Part shown: in pieces, positions 11,001 to 21,603 of the stretch
Numbering within the stretch: the stretch's first letter is position 1
How the letters are laid out: each line of letters begins with the position of its first letter
Assembly: GCA_025200525.1 (NCBI GenBank)
Contig: CM045768.1
Location: forward strand, 52,999,177 to 53,063,176
Source: Camellia lanceoleosa
Taxonomy: Eukaryota > Streptophyta > Magnoliopsida > Ericales > Theaceae
Direction of reading: 5' to 3'
Length of the DNA stretch: 64,000 bases
Made by a program: the position numbers and the translations under genes
The notes under the pieces: generated by a model
What the model saw: only the letters and a program-made list of their open reading frames with translations
Told to the model about the DNA's origin: nothing
Databases searched by the model: none

Positions 11001-11979
11001 AAACTAACACATTCTCATATATAACACGTTTGGTCATTGATGCCTTCAAGAAAAAGCAATTGGCACTCCAACCAACCATTGAAGAATTTGAGAAAAACGA
11101 TCTAGTCTTTGCAAGCAATCCATATGCAGGAAGATCTTACGTTTTCTCAACACTCATCAATGTAAGCAAAACTTAACATACCTTACAACTGCAAAATTTT
11201 CTACTTTCTCAACATATATTACTACATAGTTTTATAACACATTTCAAACATATATATAACTTACAGACTCCACTACAAAACCAAGATCAAGCACTCAGAG
11301 AAAAACTCATCGACAACCATTTTCCAGAAGCAATGAAAAACAAATATATCCATTTCCCAATCAACCACGACAACCATTGGACAATTGTGGTTTTTGACAA
11401 TGCTGATGGAATATGGAGACACTATGACTCTTTGAGACCTGCAAAAGATTGCCACAACAAGCACTTTGAAATTGCAAAACAAATTGTAAGTTAAAATAAA
11501 ATTTCATACTCAGTTCCTTTCCTTTACAAACATATCAACTCACCACTATAACTAACAAAAACACCCACTAACTATTTTGTAGCAACAACATCAACTGACA
11601 TGGAATAAAGCATTACTCAGCAAACAGGGAAACATGTTTTCATCTCAAGAGTGCGAGACAGAAATTGCATCAATTGAGGAATGCCCACAACAAACCCCAC
11701 ACTCGTAAGATACAAAATCCATAAACTAATCTACCAATATGCTAAATTTTGCAGTTTCACCTAACTAATTAACTTCATCTCAAACACTGCAGGAATGATT
11801 GTGCAATCGCCGTCTGCAATGTTATCAACCAATATCTCAACCGCAACTTTGCGAGAAAAACTTCGTCAACCGAGTGGGTCAAATTTCGAGCACAAATCAT
11901 CAATCAATTCCTCAATGATGACAACCGATCACGGAAACTCGAGCACTACCAAATGTTGACAAAGCATACCAAACCATAG
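8038..11979 (+). pseudogene. MULE-borne Ulp1-like (C48) cysteine protease gene, decayed
   Basis: This resembles the SUMO-protease-like genes carried by plant Mutator elements. The start at 8038 opens a Pro/Lys-rich N-terminus, followed by a conserved region (LRSSDVKLIFGIDCGED near 8660-8710), a short exon at 9166-9294 (YWYCEHSKLLRPSN), an acidic Glu/Lys-rich and coiled-coil stretch (9556-10900), and the C-terminal protease domain. Catalytic residues are visible: His in DNHWTIVVFD (codon ~11375), Asp in WRHYDSL (~11426), Gln in CPQQTPHS, and Cys in NDCAIAVCNV (11800-11802). Plausible GT-AG introns include 9295-9555, 10158-10233, 11163-11269 and 11705-11792. Decay is seen as an in-frame TAA at 8434, a frameshift near 8860 and an unresolved frame change in the A-run near 9685. 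Catalytic residues are kept, but the open frame is not. Confidence 0.8.
9647..10207 (+). repeat. Purine-rich GAA/GAT simple repeat in the Ulp1 gene
   Basis: This stretch is almost entirely GAA, GAT and AAG triplets, encoding a Glu/Lys/Asp/Ser linker with an Arg run near 9930-9980. It sits between the two conserved parts of the Ulp1-like gene. Lengths here probably change by slippage. The long hydrophobic frames on the opposite strand are shadows of this composition. Confidence 0.75.
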
Positions 11980-12731
11980 AAATAATGAACAAACTTCTTG
12001 ACAATACAAATTTTCAAGGAACATATCTTTGTACCTTTTTTTTTTTTTTTTTTTAAAATTTTTCTTTTTAACATCGACAAGTACTTTATATACTTTTGGG
12101 AATGATCATTTTCGTTATTATGGTTATGGTGAAAATCATAGATGTTCTTGTTGCTCTTCTTCTCCTTATTATCATTATTGTGGATGTTATTACGATTGTT
12201 TGTCTACTTGTTTACGGTTGCATATATTTTTATACAAAGAAAGGTTGTTTCTAATAATTCTTCAAAGCGCAAAATTTTGCGGTTTCATCACTTTGTTTCT
12301 AATGATTTTAAAAGCGCAAAATTATGCGGTTCCATCAGTTGTTTCTAATAATTCTTAAAAGCGCAAAATTATACGCTTTTGTCGCTATGAAATATCAAGC
12401 GCATTTTAATAAGAAATTTTCAACAACCTTCTCTACATTCCATAAAAATAAAAACAAAACCAGATTTGTTACAAAACAACTTCAATAAGTAAAGAACACA
12501 TCAACAAACAAAAAACAATTCAACCAACTTTATTCATTACTTCCATAATACCAAGTATCACATTTTTTATTCCCATAATTCCTCACATTCAAATACAAAT
12601 AGAAAAGAATAGATTGTGGCCTCAAATAGCGACCTTTGCACGTCTTCTTATTGTGATTCCCATATTTCAAGCACCTCCACACTTGATTTGCTTCACATTC
12701 TCACCCCTAGAAGGTATCCTCTTCTTCTTGT
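11980..12731. other. Intergenic part of the MULE, between convergent genes
   Basis: AT-rich spacer between the stops of the Ulp1-like and transposase genes. It holds three close copies of the palindromic motif (12264, 12311, 12358), the densest cluster in the element, and a T-run at about 12038-12054. No coding region is supported. Confidence 0.6.
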
Positions 12732-14844
12732 TCATCGCTTCTTCGTTATAGGAGGTTTGATAACCGAACTACTGGCACCATCAAAACCAAATCTCTCACT
12801 TGAAGGCACTGGATAAACAGATTCCTTGTATGACTCTCTAAAACAATCTACATGAAAAAAAGGATCAATGAAATTATACACATCTCTACCACTACTACGC
12901 AAAGCATGCACAGCATGACAACAAGGAAAACCATTCAATTGCCATTCATGGAAAGAACAAGTCTGTCTACCAATATCAACATAAAAAGAAATAGAAGAAT
13001 GAACCTCAAGCACAGTATCACTAGCAACAATCACATCCCAAGACTTAGCTAGCTCCAAAGAGTCCAACAACTTCTTTTCCATAACTGGACACAATTTCGT
13101 ACTCCATCTTCTAGATTCAGCTCTTCTATCCGACAATTGAGTCATGATTTGAACCCTAATCATATCAACCATACAAGTAATAGGCAACTCACGAGCCCCA
13201 CCAATCCAATTATTGTAAGACTCGGCAGCATTAGATGACATCTCACCATATCGTTTCCCTCTAAAAAATGCATTGGCCCACTTATCATTTTGCAAACCAT
13301 CCAACATACTATCAACTCTACCATTTCCAAAGAATACGCCTCAATTTCGCATATAATGTTGGAAAGAAGCAACGTTGGCGCATAAGCACATTTGACTAAT
13401 ATTTTCATCAAACACGACTTATAGGTAGTCGAAGTCCCACCAATTTGTCAATCAAATTTCTCTTCAAATGATTCAAGCAATAAGCATGATGTGCATTGGG
13501 GAAAACCACCGAAAGAGCGTCTAGCAATCCATGATGACGATCCGACACAAAAGTCAATCTCCGGCCTGAACCAACAGCCTTTAACAACTGACTCAAGAAC
13601 CACATCCAATTATCTTGATTTTCAGCGTCAACAATAGCAAAAGCCAAAGGAAACAGACCTGCAAACAAAATCACATGAAACGCAAAAATTAGCGGACTCA
13701 CAATACAATAACACATCGACAAACCAAACCTATACTAAGCGCAAATAAATACATACCTTGATTACCATCATTTGATGTTCTTTGCGAGCAAATGCCCCTT
13801 TGTAACGCCCCTTAAAAAATGTACCATCAACAAACAACAACGGACGACAAAATTGAAAGCCATACAAACATCCATGAAATGCCACAAACAACCTCCGAAA
13901 ACTCCCACTACTTTCATCCACATCTAATTCAAACACACTTCTCGGATTCGTTCTCATAGCCGTCTCAAGGTACCATCAAGAAATGGTCAAAAGAAGTTGC
14001 AAAATCACCAAACAACCCACCTCTTGCCTTATCAACTCCTAACCATGCAACCCGATAAGAAACATCTATACCATATTGCTTCTTCAACTTTTTTTTAACT
14101 TCAATAGGACGAGTCAACGGATTATCACTAATATCATTTTGCACAATATCTGACACAAGTCTAGAACCAACCATTTTGCTACAAGATCTCGAGCCACAAC
14201 CCCACAACTATGCACATTATCCAACTTCATTATAAAAAAACACCGAATCCATCAACACCCTTCCATGCACAAACCATTTACAACCCGTAGACGACTTCAT
14301 CACACACTCGTGATTACCCTTGTTGCATCGTTCTTCAAATAATTCAGCAAAACCACACTCAAGCGCATACTTAGCCAATGCAATGCGTAATCTTGCACTC
14401 CACCTTCAAATTCTTGACCAACACTATGTATAATCCCCTTCCAACTAGCGGACAACAAAACTCTCTCAGTTACGGATAAAAACTACGCAACAACCCACCA
14501 ACATCATCACAATCATTCACAAAAGAACCCTCACAAGTTACAGAATCAATCCTACAAGAATTACCATCATCAACCTCCACAACTCTCTTATCCCCCACAA
14601 TAACATCAACAACATAACAACCACTACCACCTACCATTGACAGCATATTCCCTAAATCATCATCACATTCAACAATACAATTAGAATATTCAGGAACAGA
14701 GAAAAACAAACAAAAGTTACCAACACTCAACTCTTTGAACTTCGCACATATTTTCTCAACTTCATCAAAACTACATCCCTCACTAATCTTGATAGCAGCA
14801 CAACAATTACTGTATTTGCACATTAACATGAAACACCCCTCCAT
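12732..14844 (-). pseudogene. MULE transposase, multiply frameshifted
   Basis: MULE transposases cut and insert Mutator elements at their terminal repeats. Fragments in order on the minus strand: an N-terminal PB1-like region (start ATG at 14844); a basic region with CNKGNHECVMKSSTGCKWFVHG-like DNA-binding signatures at ~14250-14400; the DDE core with LLFVDGTFFKGRYKG (~13840); GLFPLAFAIVDAENQDNW and LTFVSDRHHGLL (~13530-13660); the helical AYCLNHLKRNL block; and a C-terminal SWIM-type zinc finger (~12920-12965). An intron at about 13660-13745 fits GT-AG. At least five frameshifts separate these blocks (near 14390, 14235, 14200, 13970, 13770, 13410), so it is a pseudogene. In the zinc finger the second expected Cys is Phe (TCSFHEWQLNGFPCCHA). 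Confidence 0.85.
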
Positions 14845-15059
14845 ACTACAAAATCACAAACCAACAAACAATTGTTCACCTATTCCAAACTGCAAAATTA
14901 TACAGTTACAACATATCAATACCAACACTGCACAATTCACAATTCCAAAATACAACTTCAAAATACATTACACTATACGACAAACAAAATCAACAAAATC
15001 AAAATCAAACAAACAAAATTCCCCAAACACAAACCACATACCACGCAAATTTGCTTATC

Positions 15060-15212
15060 TATATATACATACATATATGTATCAACAAATACAAAGTACA
15101 TACACACACAGATATATATATATACATATATATGTATATCTATGTATCGACACATATATACATACACATACATATATCTATCACGGAATCTGAGAGAGAG
15201 AGAGAGAGAGTC
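15060..15212. repeat. Microsatellites: (TA/CA)n and (GA)n
   Basis: Alternating ATACATACATATA-type sequence at about 15060-15180 is followed by a GA run at 15190-15210. Both are simple repeats inside the MULE, between the transposase start and the right terminal repeat, and could affect that promoter's spacing. Confidence 0.85.
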
Positions 15213-15567
15213 TGTGAGATATAGCCTGTACACAGGGATTCAGATCGCACAACCAGATAAACCTCACAGCACAATCAGATCGACCACACAGCACAATGAG
15301 ATCACCACAACGAACAGAAATCGCGATCGCAGAGACGAAGATTTGATTTTCTTTTTTTTCACGCACCAAAAATTTGATTTCCCACGTATATATAGATCTG
15401 AAAACAAAGGGTAATACAGTCATTTAAAAATACAAAAATAAAAAACGGGACCTCTGAGTATAAAACTTAAAAAACTGTAGACTTATTAATCTATTAAAAA
15501 TAAATTGGGATTAGAAGGGAAATAGATCTCCTACATAGGACTACATGGTAATTTTCCCTTTATAAAA

Positions 15568-15972
15568 TTAGATTGAACGGTGTTGCTGGGTTATGGTGGT
15601 CCAACTTTGACTTAACTTGATTATTCTAATTGTTTAATGGATAAAGTTCATTAAATATATTATTTTTATTAAAAAAAAATTATGTTGATTAATTATCGAT
15701 AATTATTTGATTAAATTATATTTGTTTTAATAATTATGATTTTAAAAATAATTTATTGACACAAATGTAATCTGATCAAGAGATTATCGATATTGATCAC
15801 ATAATTTTTTTTACAGAAATAATGTACTTAATGAATTCTATACAATTAAATAATTTGAATCATTGAGATGGATTTAGAATTGGGTTCACTGTAGCCCAAC
15901 AATACCGTTTAGTTTGCTTATAGACCAAAGAGAAATTGTTTCCTTTTTCAAAGGTAATTTATTATTTTTAGG
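15568..15972. other. AT-rich spacer, nothing recognised
   Basis: About 400 bases between the Ulp1 MULE and the Pack-MULE, strongly AT-rich with no coding signal and no inverted repeat I can define. Confidence 0.5.
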
Positions 15973-15982
15973 TGTTACTTAG

Positions 15983-17016
15983 GGGAAATTCTATTTCCAC
16001 TCACTTAAATAACTCAGAGTATATCTTCTCTTAATACACATCCTTATTAATTTATATATGGATTAATTTTCTCAATGTACACACAAAAAATTACAAATAC
16101 AACCTTCACTCAATATTATTATACACACACCAAATACCCTTCCTTGCCTTTTCCACACACTGTTTGAAAACTAGAAGACCAAATTCTGAACTTCGAGCTA
16201 TGTTTCTCTGAGCAACCAGTCCCAAACCTTCAGGTACAATTCCAGGCTTCACCGGAGAGTTGGAAGAGATGATTCCTTATTTGATGACCCAGCGAAGGTT
16301 TGGATGGCCAGTGGTGGTGGGTCAGATTCAGGGGAGAGAAGAGAGTGTACAGAGAGAGGGGTTTTGAAATGGAGGATTTGTTTGTTTCTTGGGAAAGTTG
16401 ATTGATTTGGGGAATTTTTGAGAGAGGAAAGAAAAGTGGAGAACGATGAAAGGAGAGAGAAGAGAGTGGCCATAGTCTCTCTCCTACCGAATCTGTCGAA
16501 CTCTGGGACCCTATTTGGTTTTGCTTAATTTCAGGGAAATTCTACAAGAGTGTTATGAATCAAATGGGTCTTTGATTGTTTGCTTTGTTATTCATCCCTT
16601 CTCAACACAAATGGGTTTTCAAAAATCATCCTTTCTGTGCTCTGTTATTTAATATTCTTTGCTCTGTTATTCATTTCCTCTTTGCTCTGAATCAATCGTA
16701 TCCATTCAAGAGTGTTGTGTATACATATCTGTCGAGAAAGAATCGAACAAATGGGAATAACGGAGCAAGGGAAAAACTACGAAATAAAAGAAACAACAGT
16801 GATTAACAGTGATTAATTCACATATAATAGCCAGAGTTGGAGAAAAAAAAAAGAATATAAAATAAGAAATTGTGTACTGAGATCTTTAGCTTGGATGTTT
16901 AAGTGTGTGGATGAATGTCTACTTTAGTCATTTTATTTAAAAGTATATTTGTAATAAAAATAAAATTCATTAAGTGTGTAGACAGAGACAATATGGTGTG
17001 TGGAAATAGAATTTCC
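15983..17016. mobile_element. Pack-MULE that captured a host gene fragment
   Basis: The element is 1034 bp. The left end begins GGGAAATTCTATTTCCACTC and the right end, read inward, GGAAATTCTATTTCCACACA: near-identical terminal repeats of about 20 bp. They are flanked by a perfect 10-bp duplication, TGTTACTTAG (15973-15982 and 17017-17026); the extra G at the left makes the exact edge ambiguous by one base. There is no transposase. The interior contains a fragment of a chloroplast methyltransferase gene (next entry), which is the defining feature of a Pack-MULE. Confidence 0.85.
16193..16473 (-). pseudogene. Captured first-exon fragment of RuBisCO large-subunit N-methyltransferase
   Basis: The minus-strand frame opens with MATLFSLLSSFSTFLSSLKN, a Ser-rich, basic sequence typical of a chloroplast transit peptide, then reaches PPPLAIQTF. 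After a short disrupted stretch (frame change, TAA near 16278) another frame reads SPVKPGIVPEGLGLVAQRN, close to the segment preceding the SET domain in plant RuBisCO LSMT proteins. That enzyme trimethylates a lysine near the N-terminus of the RuBisCO large subunit or of chloroplast aldolases. Here only about 90 codons remain and similarity stops just after IAR, well before the catalytic SET domain. The fragment cannot encode an active enzyme. Identity rests on remembered family motifs and should be confirmed by a protein search. Confidence 0.72.
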
Positions 17017-17026
17017 TGTTACTTAG

Positions 17027-17399
17027 TTGTTAAGGTGATGCTTTATTTTAGGGCTTACTTCAGCTTTTATTTCTCCTTCTTGTATTGGATGGATTTATCA
17101 GCCTTAATTTAAGGGATAATTAGTGAATAGTTCACATTTTGTTTTTCTTCAAATGGTAGAAATATTTTATTGATAAACCAAACAGTAGATGTAAGAATCA
17201 ACATAAACTCACATCAAACTGCAAAGAAAAAGATAGCCAAAAAGGGAGGTAAAACTCTCATGTTGAAATGCCCTTGACACTCACTGCTTGACAATCAAGA
17301 CAATGTGCCACACTCTATTTGCACCATGCCGAACAAAACTGAAAACACACTGACTAAAATTATTTTAAACAAACAGAATGTCAGAAACAATGCCACTGA
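17027..17399. other. Spacer, possibly the tail of the RNase H-like gene
   Basis: No independent gene seen. Because the RNase H-like fragment runs on the minus strand and ends near 17400, part of this stretch may be its 3-prime tail or host LINE sequence, but nothing diagnostic is visible. Confidence 0.35.
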
Positions 17400-17558
17400 T
17401 CTACTCAATCGGTGTGCCACGCGTCAAAAGTTGTTGAACCAATTGTTGTGCATTCCCTTCCAGTACCACCTCGCGTAGACCCAGCTTTGCGGGAAACAGA
17501 AGCCTCGCTTGAGCTGCATATGCTTCAATTAGTAGTGGGTTAAAAGAAGCATGGACAT
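17400..17558 (-). pseudogene. RNase H-like domain, C-terminal part (split gene)
   Basis: On the minus strand this reads HASFNPLLIEAYAAQARLLF then LGLREVVLEGNAQQLVQQLL and a stop. This is the E-A-x-A-A and following beta-strand region of RVT_3-type RNase H domains, common in plant LINE remnants and domesticated copies. Its N-terminal half is at 23893-24130. The two parts join across the duplicated GACAT created by the LTR element inserted between them. Confidence 0.7.
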
Positions 17559-18919
17559 TGTACGGGGAGGAAATATTCGTCGCTCTCTATACTTCTTGGA
17601 TCCAAGCTCTATATAGCTCCAAACAGAGTCGTTCAACCTGAGAACAAAACGACGATGAGCTACCCAGTTGGTGTGTGGCCAGAAAATCCCTTCAACGATC
17701 AAGTTAGCACACTTAAGAGAGAGAGAGAGAGAGAGTTGATAGAATTCTCTTAGCCTTTCTGAGTGTAAGGCCGTGTGCCTTATCTAGGCTGCTGCCCTGC
17801 CTTCCAAGGTTGTGCGCACACTATTTCTGTCGTCCTCTTTTAGACGAGCGATTGTATTGCTCTCTTTATTCCTTACACATGTACACGTCAATACCGCTAT
17901 ACAACATTGGCCAAACCGCCAAACGGTATTGATGCGCATCCTTAGTGGATTCCTCTAATCACATTCCGATTGGGTCATGTGGTTATTCTTGCCGAGTTAT
18001 ATACAGTCCGGTCTTACTTAGCTCTCCAGTTTTAACTCTTAAGGTCGAGCTAACTTTTGCTGGTCTATGTCCGAAACACTCAACCAACTTGGTACACCTA
18101 GGGGTGCAAACGAGCCGAGCCGAGCCGAGCCTTGCTGGGCTCGAGCTTGGCTCGTTAAGCTATCGAGCTCGTTTATTGAGCTCGAGCTCGGCTCGATAAG
18201 GGACTGGGCTCGAGCTCGGCTCGGCTCGTTAATTTTTGTCGAACTCGAGCTCGGCTCGGCTCGGCTCGATAAATTTTTTTTAATATTATTTATATTATTT
18301 AAATATAAAATATTATTTATATTATTTAATATATAAAAAATGCATTTATATTATTATTTATATATATATTTATATATTTTTAATATATAAATAATGTATT
18401 TATATATTATTTAATATATAAATAATATATTTATTATATAATTTAATTATAGATAAACGAGCCGAGCCTACCGAGTTTAACACAAAGCGAAGCCGAGCTC
18501 GCTCGTTAATCTAAACGAGCCCATAATCGAAGTTTGCGGCTCGCTTACTAAACGAGCCGAGCCTCATCGAGCCGAGCCGAGCCGGCCGTTTCACGAAATT
18601 TTGGTTTATTTTGTTTCTAGGTATACCACACTCGCTCTGTTGAGTTCTATCCCTTCGTCAAGGCAAATTTTGCCTGACCCCGATACACAATAGGTGCATC
18701 TAGCCAGTCAAAAGCATTGTCACTTCACCTCGCTTGGCTCATGATCCAAGCCTAAGAACTTCCTCGGTCTAACTTCCGGATCTCAGACTAGCTTAACTGC
18801 GTGATCCAAAACCTCGGTCCAAACTGCCCTCAGTTATGCCAGCTCGGTCGTGCAACTTGATGACATGACCCAAGCCCAAACTAGATCGGTCCATTTACTC
18901 GACGTAAACCTCCCTCTTA
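17559..18919 (-). repeat. 3-prime LTR of element A
   Basis: Aligns with the LTR at 23051-23892 after removing the 521-bp hAT insertion and its duplication. It begins TGTACGGGGAGG on the plus strand and ends CTCTTA, where the partner ends CTCTCA, so the terminal CA has mutated. It contains a short GA microsatellite near 17720-17735. Confidence 0.82.
18099..18619. mobile_element. hAT-like foldback element inside the LTR of element A
   Basis: The 521-bp insertion begins TAGGGGTGCAAACGAGCC and interrupts the LTR exactly where the partner LTR is continuous. The flanks GGTACACC (18091-18098) and GGTATACC (18620-18627) match 7 of 8. Both arms are arrays of GAGCCGAGC-type repeats in inverted orientation around an AT-rich centre (18270-18450). 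The right tip is eroded. There is no coding region. Confidence 0.75.
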
Positions 18920-19379
18920 ATCTCCCCTTAATCCCATTCGCTTCAGCGTGACTGGGATTACATTATCCTACCGAGCTAAATCCCTAGCCGTTTCATGTGT
19001 TCAGAGTGGTGGACTCACATACATTATAACTTGGCTCTCCATCCTTTTAACCAATCTCGGTACGTCGGTGAATCAGACTTAAGATGCATTAGTACTCGAA
19101 GATCATCTTGTTTGGTAGGGCCCAGCCAAGACCCTTGTTCAGCCAATCAACTTCTTTTACATTGTCCTTATGGTTCTTTGATCAGTCTATTACAGCTCGA
19201 TCTGTCACAGTGTAGTAGCTCAGTTCTAGCTTCTTCATGTGCCATCTTCTACCAAACAAACATGTGGCCCCCTTGGGCTAGAGTTTGGAGTAGTTATTTT
19301 TGCACTCTCTCTTCAAAAATTCAAATTTTGTGAATGCAACAGTTGCTGCTTTTTCGTTAGTAAAAACAAGTTTTCACTA

Positions 19380-21420
19380 ATTCATTACTTTTTGGCTAGC
19401 TAAATCTACTCGATAAGGTGCCTTTCTTCTTGGAGAGCTAAATCCGCTAGACAGGGCATCCTTCTTTGGCGAGCTAAATTCACTCAACAAGAAGTCTTTC
19501 TTTTAGGCGAGCTAAATCTACTCGGCAAGGCATCCTTCTATGGCGAGCAAAATCCGCTTCGGCAAGAATTTCAAAGTTAATAAAATCCATCAACTACCTT
19601 TTTGCCAAGCAAAATCCTCTTTGGCGAGGAATATCGAGTTATTGAGATCGACCCTACAACTTCCCCTCTAGTTTGGGCTCTTACCTTAAACTTACAAAGG
19701 CAAAGTAGTGACCCAGACTAAATGGATTGCCCCTGGACCATGTCTATTACTTGGTTAGAATTCTCTTCGACTGAACAAATCTTCAGTTTTCTGCCGAAAG
19801 TTGGCGAGCAAAATCGACTTGGCAACTTCTTGGCAAGCAAAATCAGCTTAGCTCGGCGTGGAATTTCAACATTGGCAAGCAAAGTTAACTCGTTAACTTG
19901 TTTCTTGGCGAGCAAATTCAGCTCGACAACTTATTTTTTGACGAGCAAATTCAGCTCGGCAAAACTTCTTGGCGAGCAAAGTCAGCTCGGTAACTTATAT
20001 CTCGGCAAGCAAAATCATCTAGGCAAGACATTTTGGCGAGCAAAATCAGCTCGGCAAGGAATTTCAAAGTTGGCGAACAAATTCAGCTCGACAACTTGCT
20101 TCTTGATGAGCAAAATTAGCTCGGCAAGGGATTTCAAAGTTGGTGAGCAAAGTCAGCTCGACAACTTACATCTTGGCGAACAAAATCAACTCGGCAAGGA
20201 ATTTAAGCAAGGTCAACTTGGCAACTTGCTTCTTGGTGAGCAAACTCAGCTCGGCAAGGAACTCCAAAGTTGGCGAGTAATGTCAGCTCGACAACTTGCT
20301 TCTTGGCGAGTAAAATCAGCTCAGCAAGGAATTTTAACGTTGGCAAGCAAAGTCATCTCAGTAACTTGCTTCTTGGCGAGCAAACTCAGCTCTGCAAGGA
20401 ACTCCAAAGTTGGCAAGCAACGTCAACTCGACAACTTGCTTCTTGGCGAACAAAATCAACCCGACAATGAATTTCAACATTGGCGAGAAAAGTCAGCTCG
20501 ACAACTTGCTTCTTGGCAAGTAAAATTAGTTTGGCAAGGAACTCCAAAGTTAGCGAGCAAGGTTAGCTCGGCAACTTGCTTCTCAGTGAGCAAAATCAGC
20601 TCGACAAGGAACTCCAAAGTTTGTGAGCAAAGTCAGTTCGGCAAGGAATTTCAATGTTGGCGAGTAAAGTCAGCTCGACAACTTATTTCTTGGTGAGCAA
20701 AATTAGCTCGACAAGGAATTCCAAAGTTAGCAAGCAAGGTCAGCTCGGTAACTAGCTTCTTGGCAAGCAAAATCAGCTCGGCAAGGAATTTCAAAATTGG
20801 CGAGCAAAGTTAACTCAGCAACTTGCTTCTTGGCGAGCAAAATTAGCTCGGTAAGAAACTCCAAAGCTGGCAAGCAAGGTTAGCTTGGCAACTTGCTTCT
20901 TGGCGAGCAAAATCAGTTCAACAAGGAACTTCAAAGTTGGCGAGTAAAGTTAGCTCAGCAACTTGCTTATTGGCGAGCAAAATCAACTCGGTAAAGGAAT
21001 TCTAAAGTTGATCAAAACCATTAACAATGCAAAATTTGCCCGGCAAGGAATGTCAAAGTTGGCGAGCAAAATCAGCTCGGCAAGACTTTCTGGCAAGCAA
21101 AATTAGCTTGGTAAGGCATTCTAAAGTTGATCAAAACCATCAACAAATCTCTTGTCGAGCAAAATTCGCTAGGCAAGGAATGTCAAAGTTGGTGAGCAAA
21201 ATCAACTCGGCAACTTACATCTTGGCGAACAAAATCAACTCGGTAAGACTTCTTGGCAAGCAAAATCAGCTCGCCAAGGAATTCTAAAGTTGATCAAAAC
21301 CATCAACAAACCTTTTACCGAGCAAAATCCGCTTAGCAAAGAATTCCAAAGCTGAACAAAACACCAACTTTTATCTTGTCGAGCAAAATCAGCCCGGCAA
21401 AGAATTCTGATCTTTCCATC
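19380..21420. repeat. Tandem repeat array of element A (unit ~65-72 bp)
   Basis: About 30 diverged copies of a unit containing GGCGAGCAAAATCAGCTCGG and AACTTGCTTCTTGG lie head to tail, with some half units and longer variants including GATCAAAACCATCAAC near 21010-21310. A 324-codon open frame on the plus strand (19722-20696) is simply the repeat read in one frame, since many units are multiples of three. The array lies between gag and the 3-prime LTR, where plant Gypsy elements of the Tat group often carry tandem arrays. Confidence 0.85.
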
Positions 21421-21603
21421 AAAATGATTGTTAGTTGCTCCTTGGACCGCGCTAAATCTGCTTGGTGAGGCGAAAATACAACAATTTTCAAGAAAACAGT
21501 CTACTTGTTTCATTATATCAATAGCAAAAAGGGTTGCGAGAATAGAACTAAGAACAAAACTTTAGATTGGCAGAGTTCGACGTTCTAGAAATAGATCGGC
21601 CAT

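Larger units (their letters stand above)
7793..14908. repeat. Dispersed ~22-bp palindromic motif family inside the MULE
   Basis: A motif with left arm AAACTGC (or AAAGCGC), core AAAATTWT and right arm CAGTTT (or GCGGTTT) recurs at about 7793, 7861, 7933, 9376, 9435, 10952, 11188, 11739, 12264, 12311, 12358, 13678 and 14887. The best copy has the perfect core CGCAAAATTTTGCG. By my exon model all copies fall in the leader, introns or the space between the two genes, and none in confidently coding sequence. I saw no such series elsewhere in the window. Function unknown. Confidence 0.7.
6850..15558. mobile_element. Mutator-like element carrying Ulp1-type and transposase genes
   Basis: The element is 8709 bp. 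The left end begins GGGAAAATGACC and the right end, read inward, begins GGGAAAATTACC; both then carry AAGTCC or AGTCC blocks and degenerate similarity for about 100 bases. Flanking 9-bp sequences are TTTATAAGA (6841-6849) and TTTATAAAA (15559-15567), an 8/9 match of the length Mutator elements create. Inside are a Ulp1-like cysteine protease gene on the plus strand and a MULE transposase on the minus strand, tail to tail, each starting near a terminal repeat. Ulp1-carrying MULEs (called KI-MULEs or Kaonashi in the literature) are known in plants. Both genes are broken, so this copy is not autonomous now. Confidence 0.88.

Noticed and set aside
19722..20696. 324-codon open frame as a possible repeat protein gene
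   Set aside because: It coincides with the tandem array, has no start context or domain, and other units in the same array break the frame. Kept only as a repeat.
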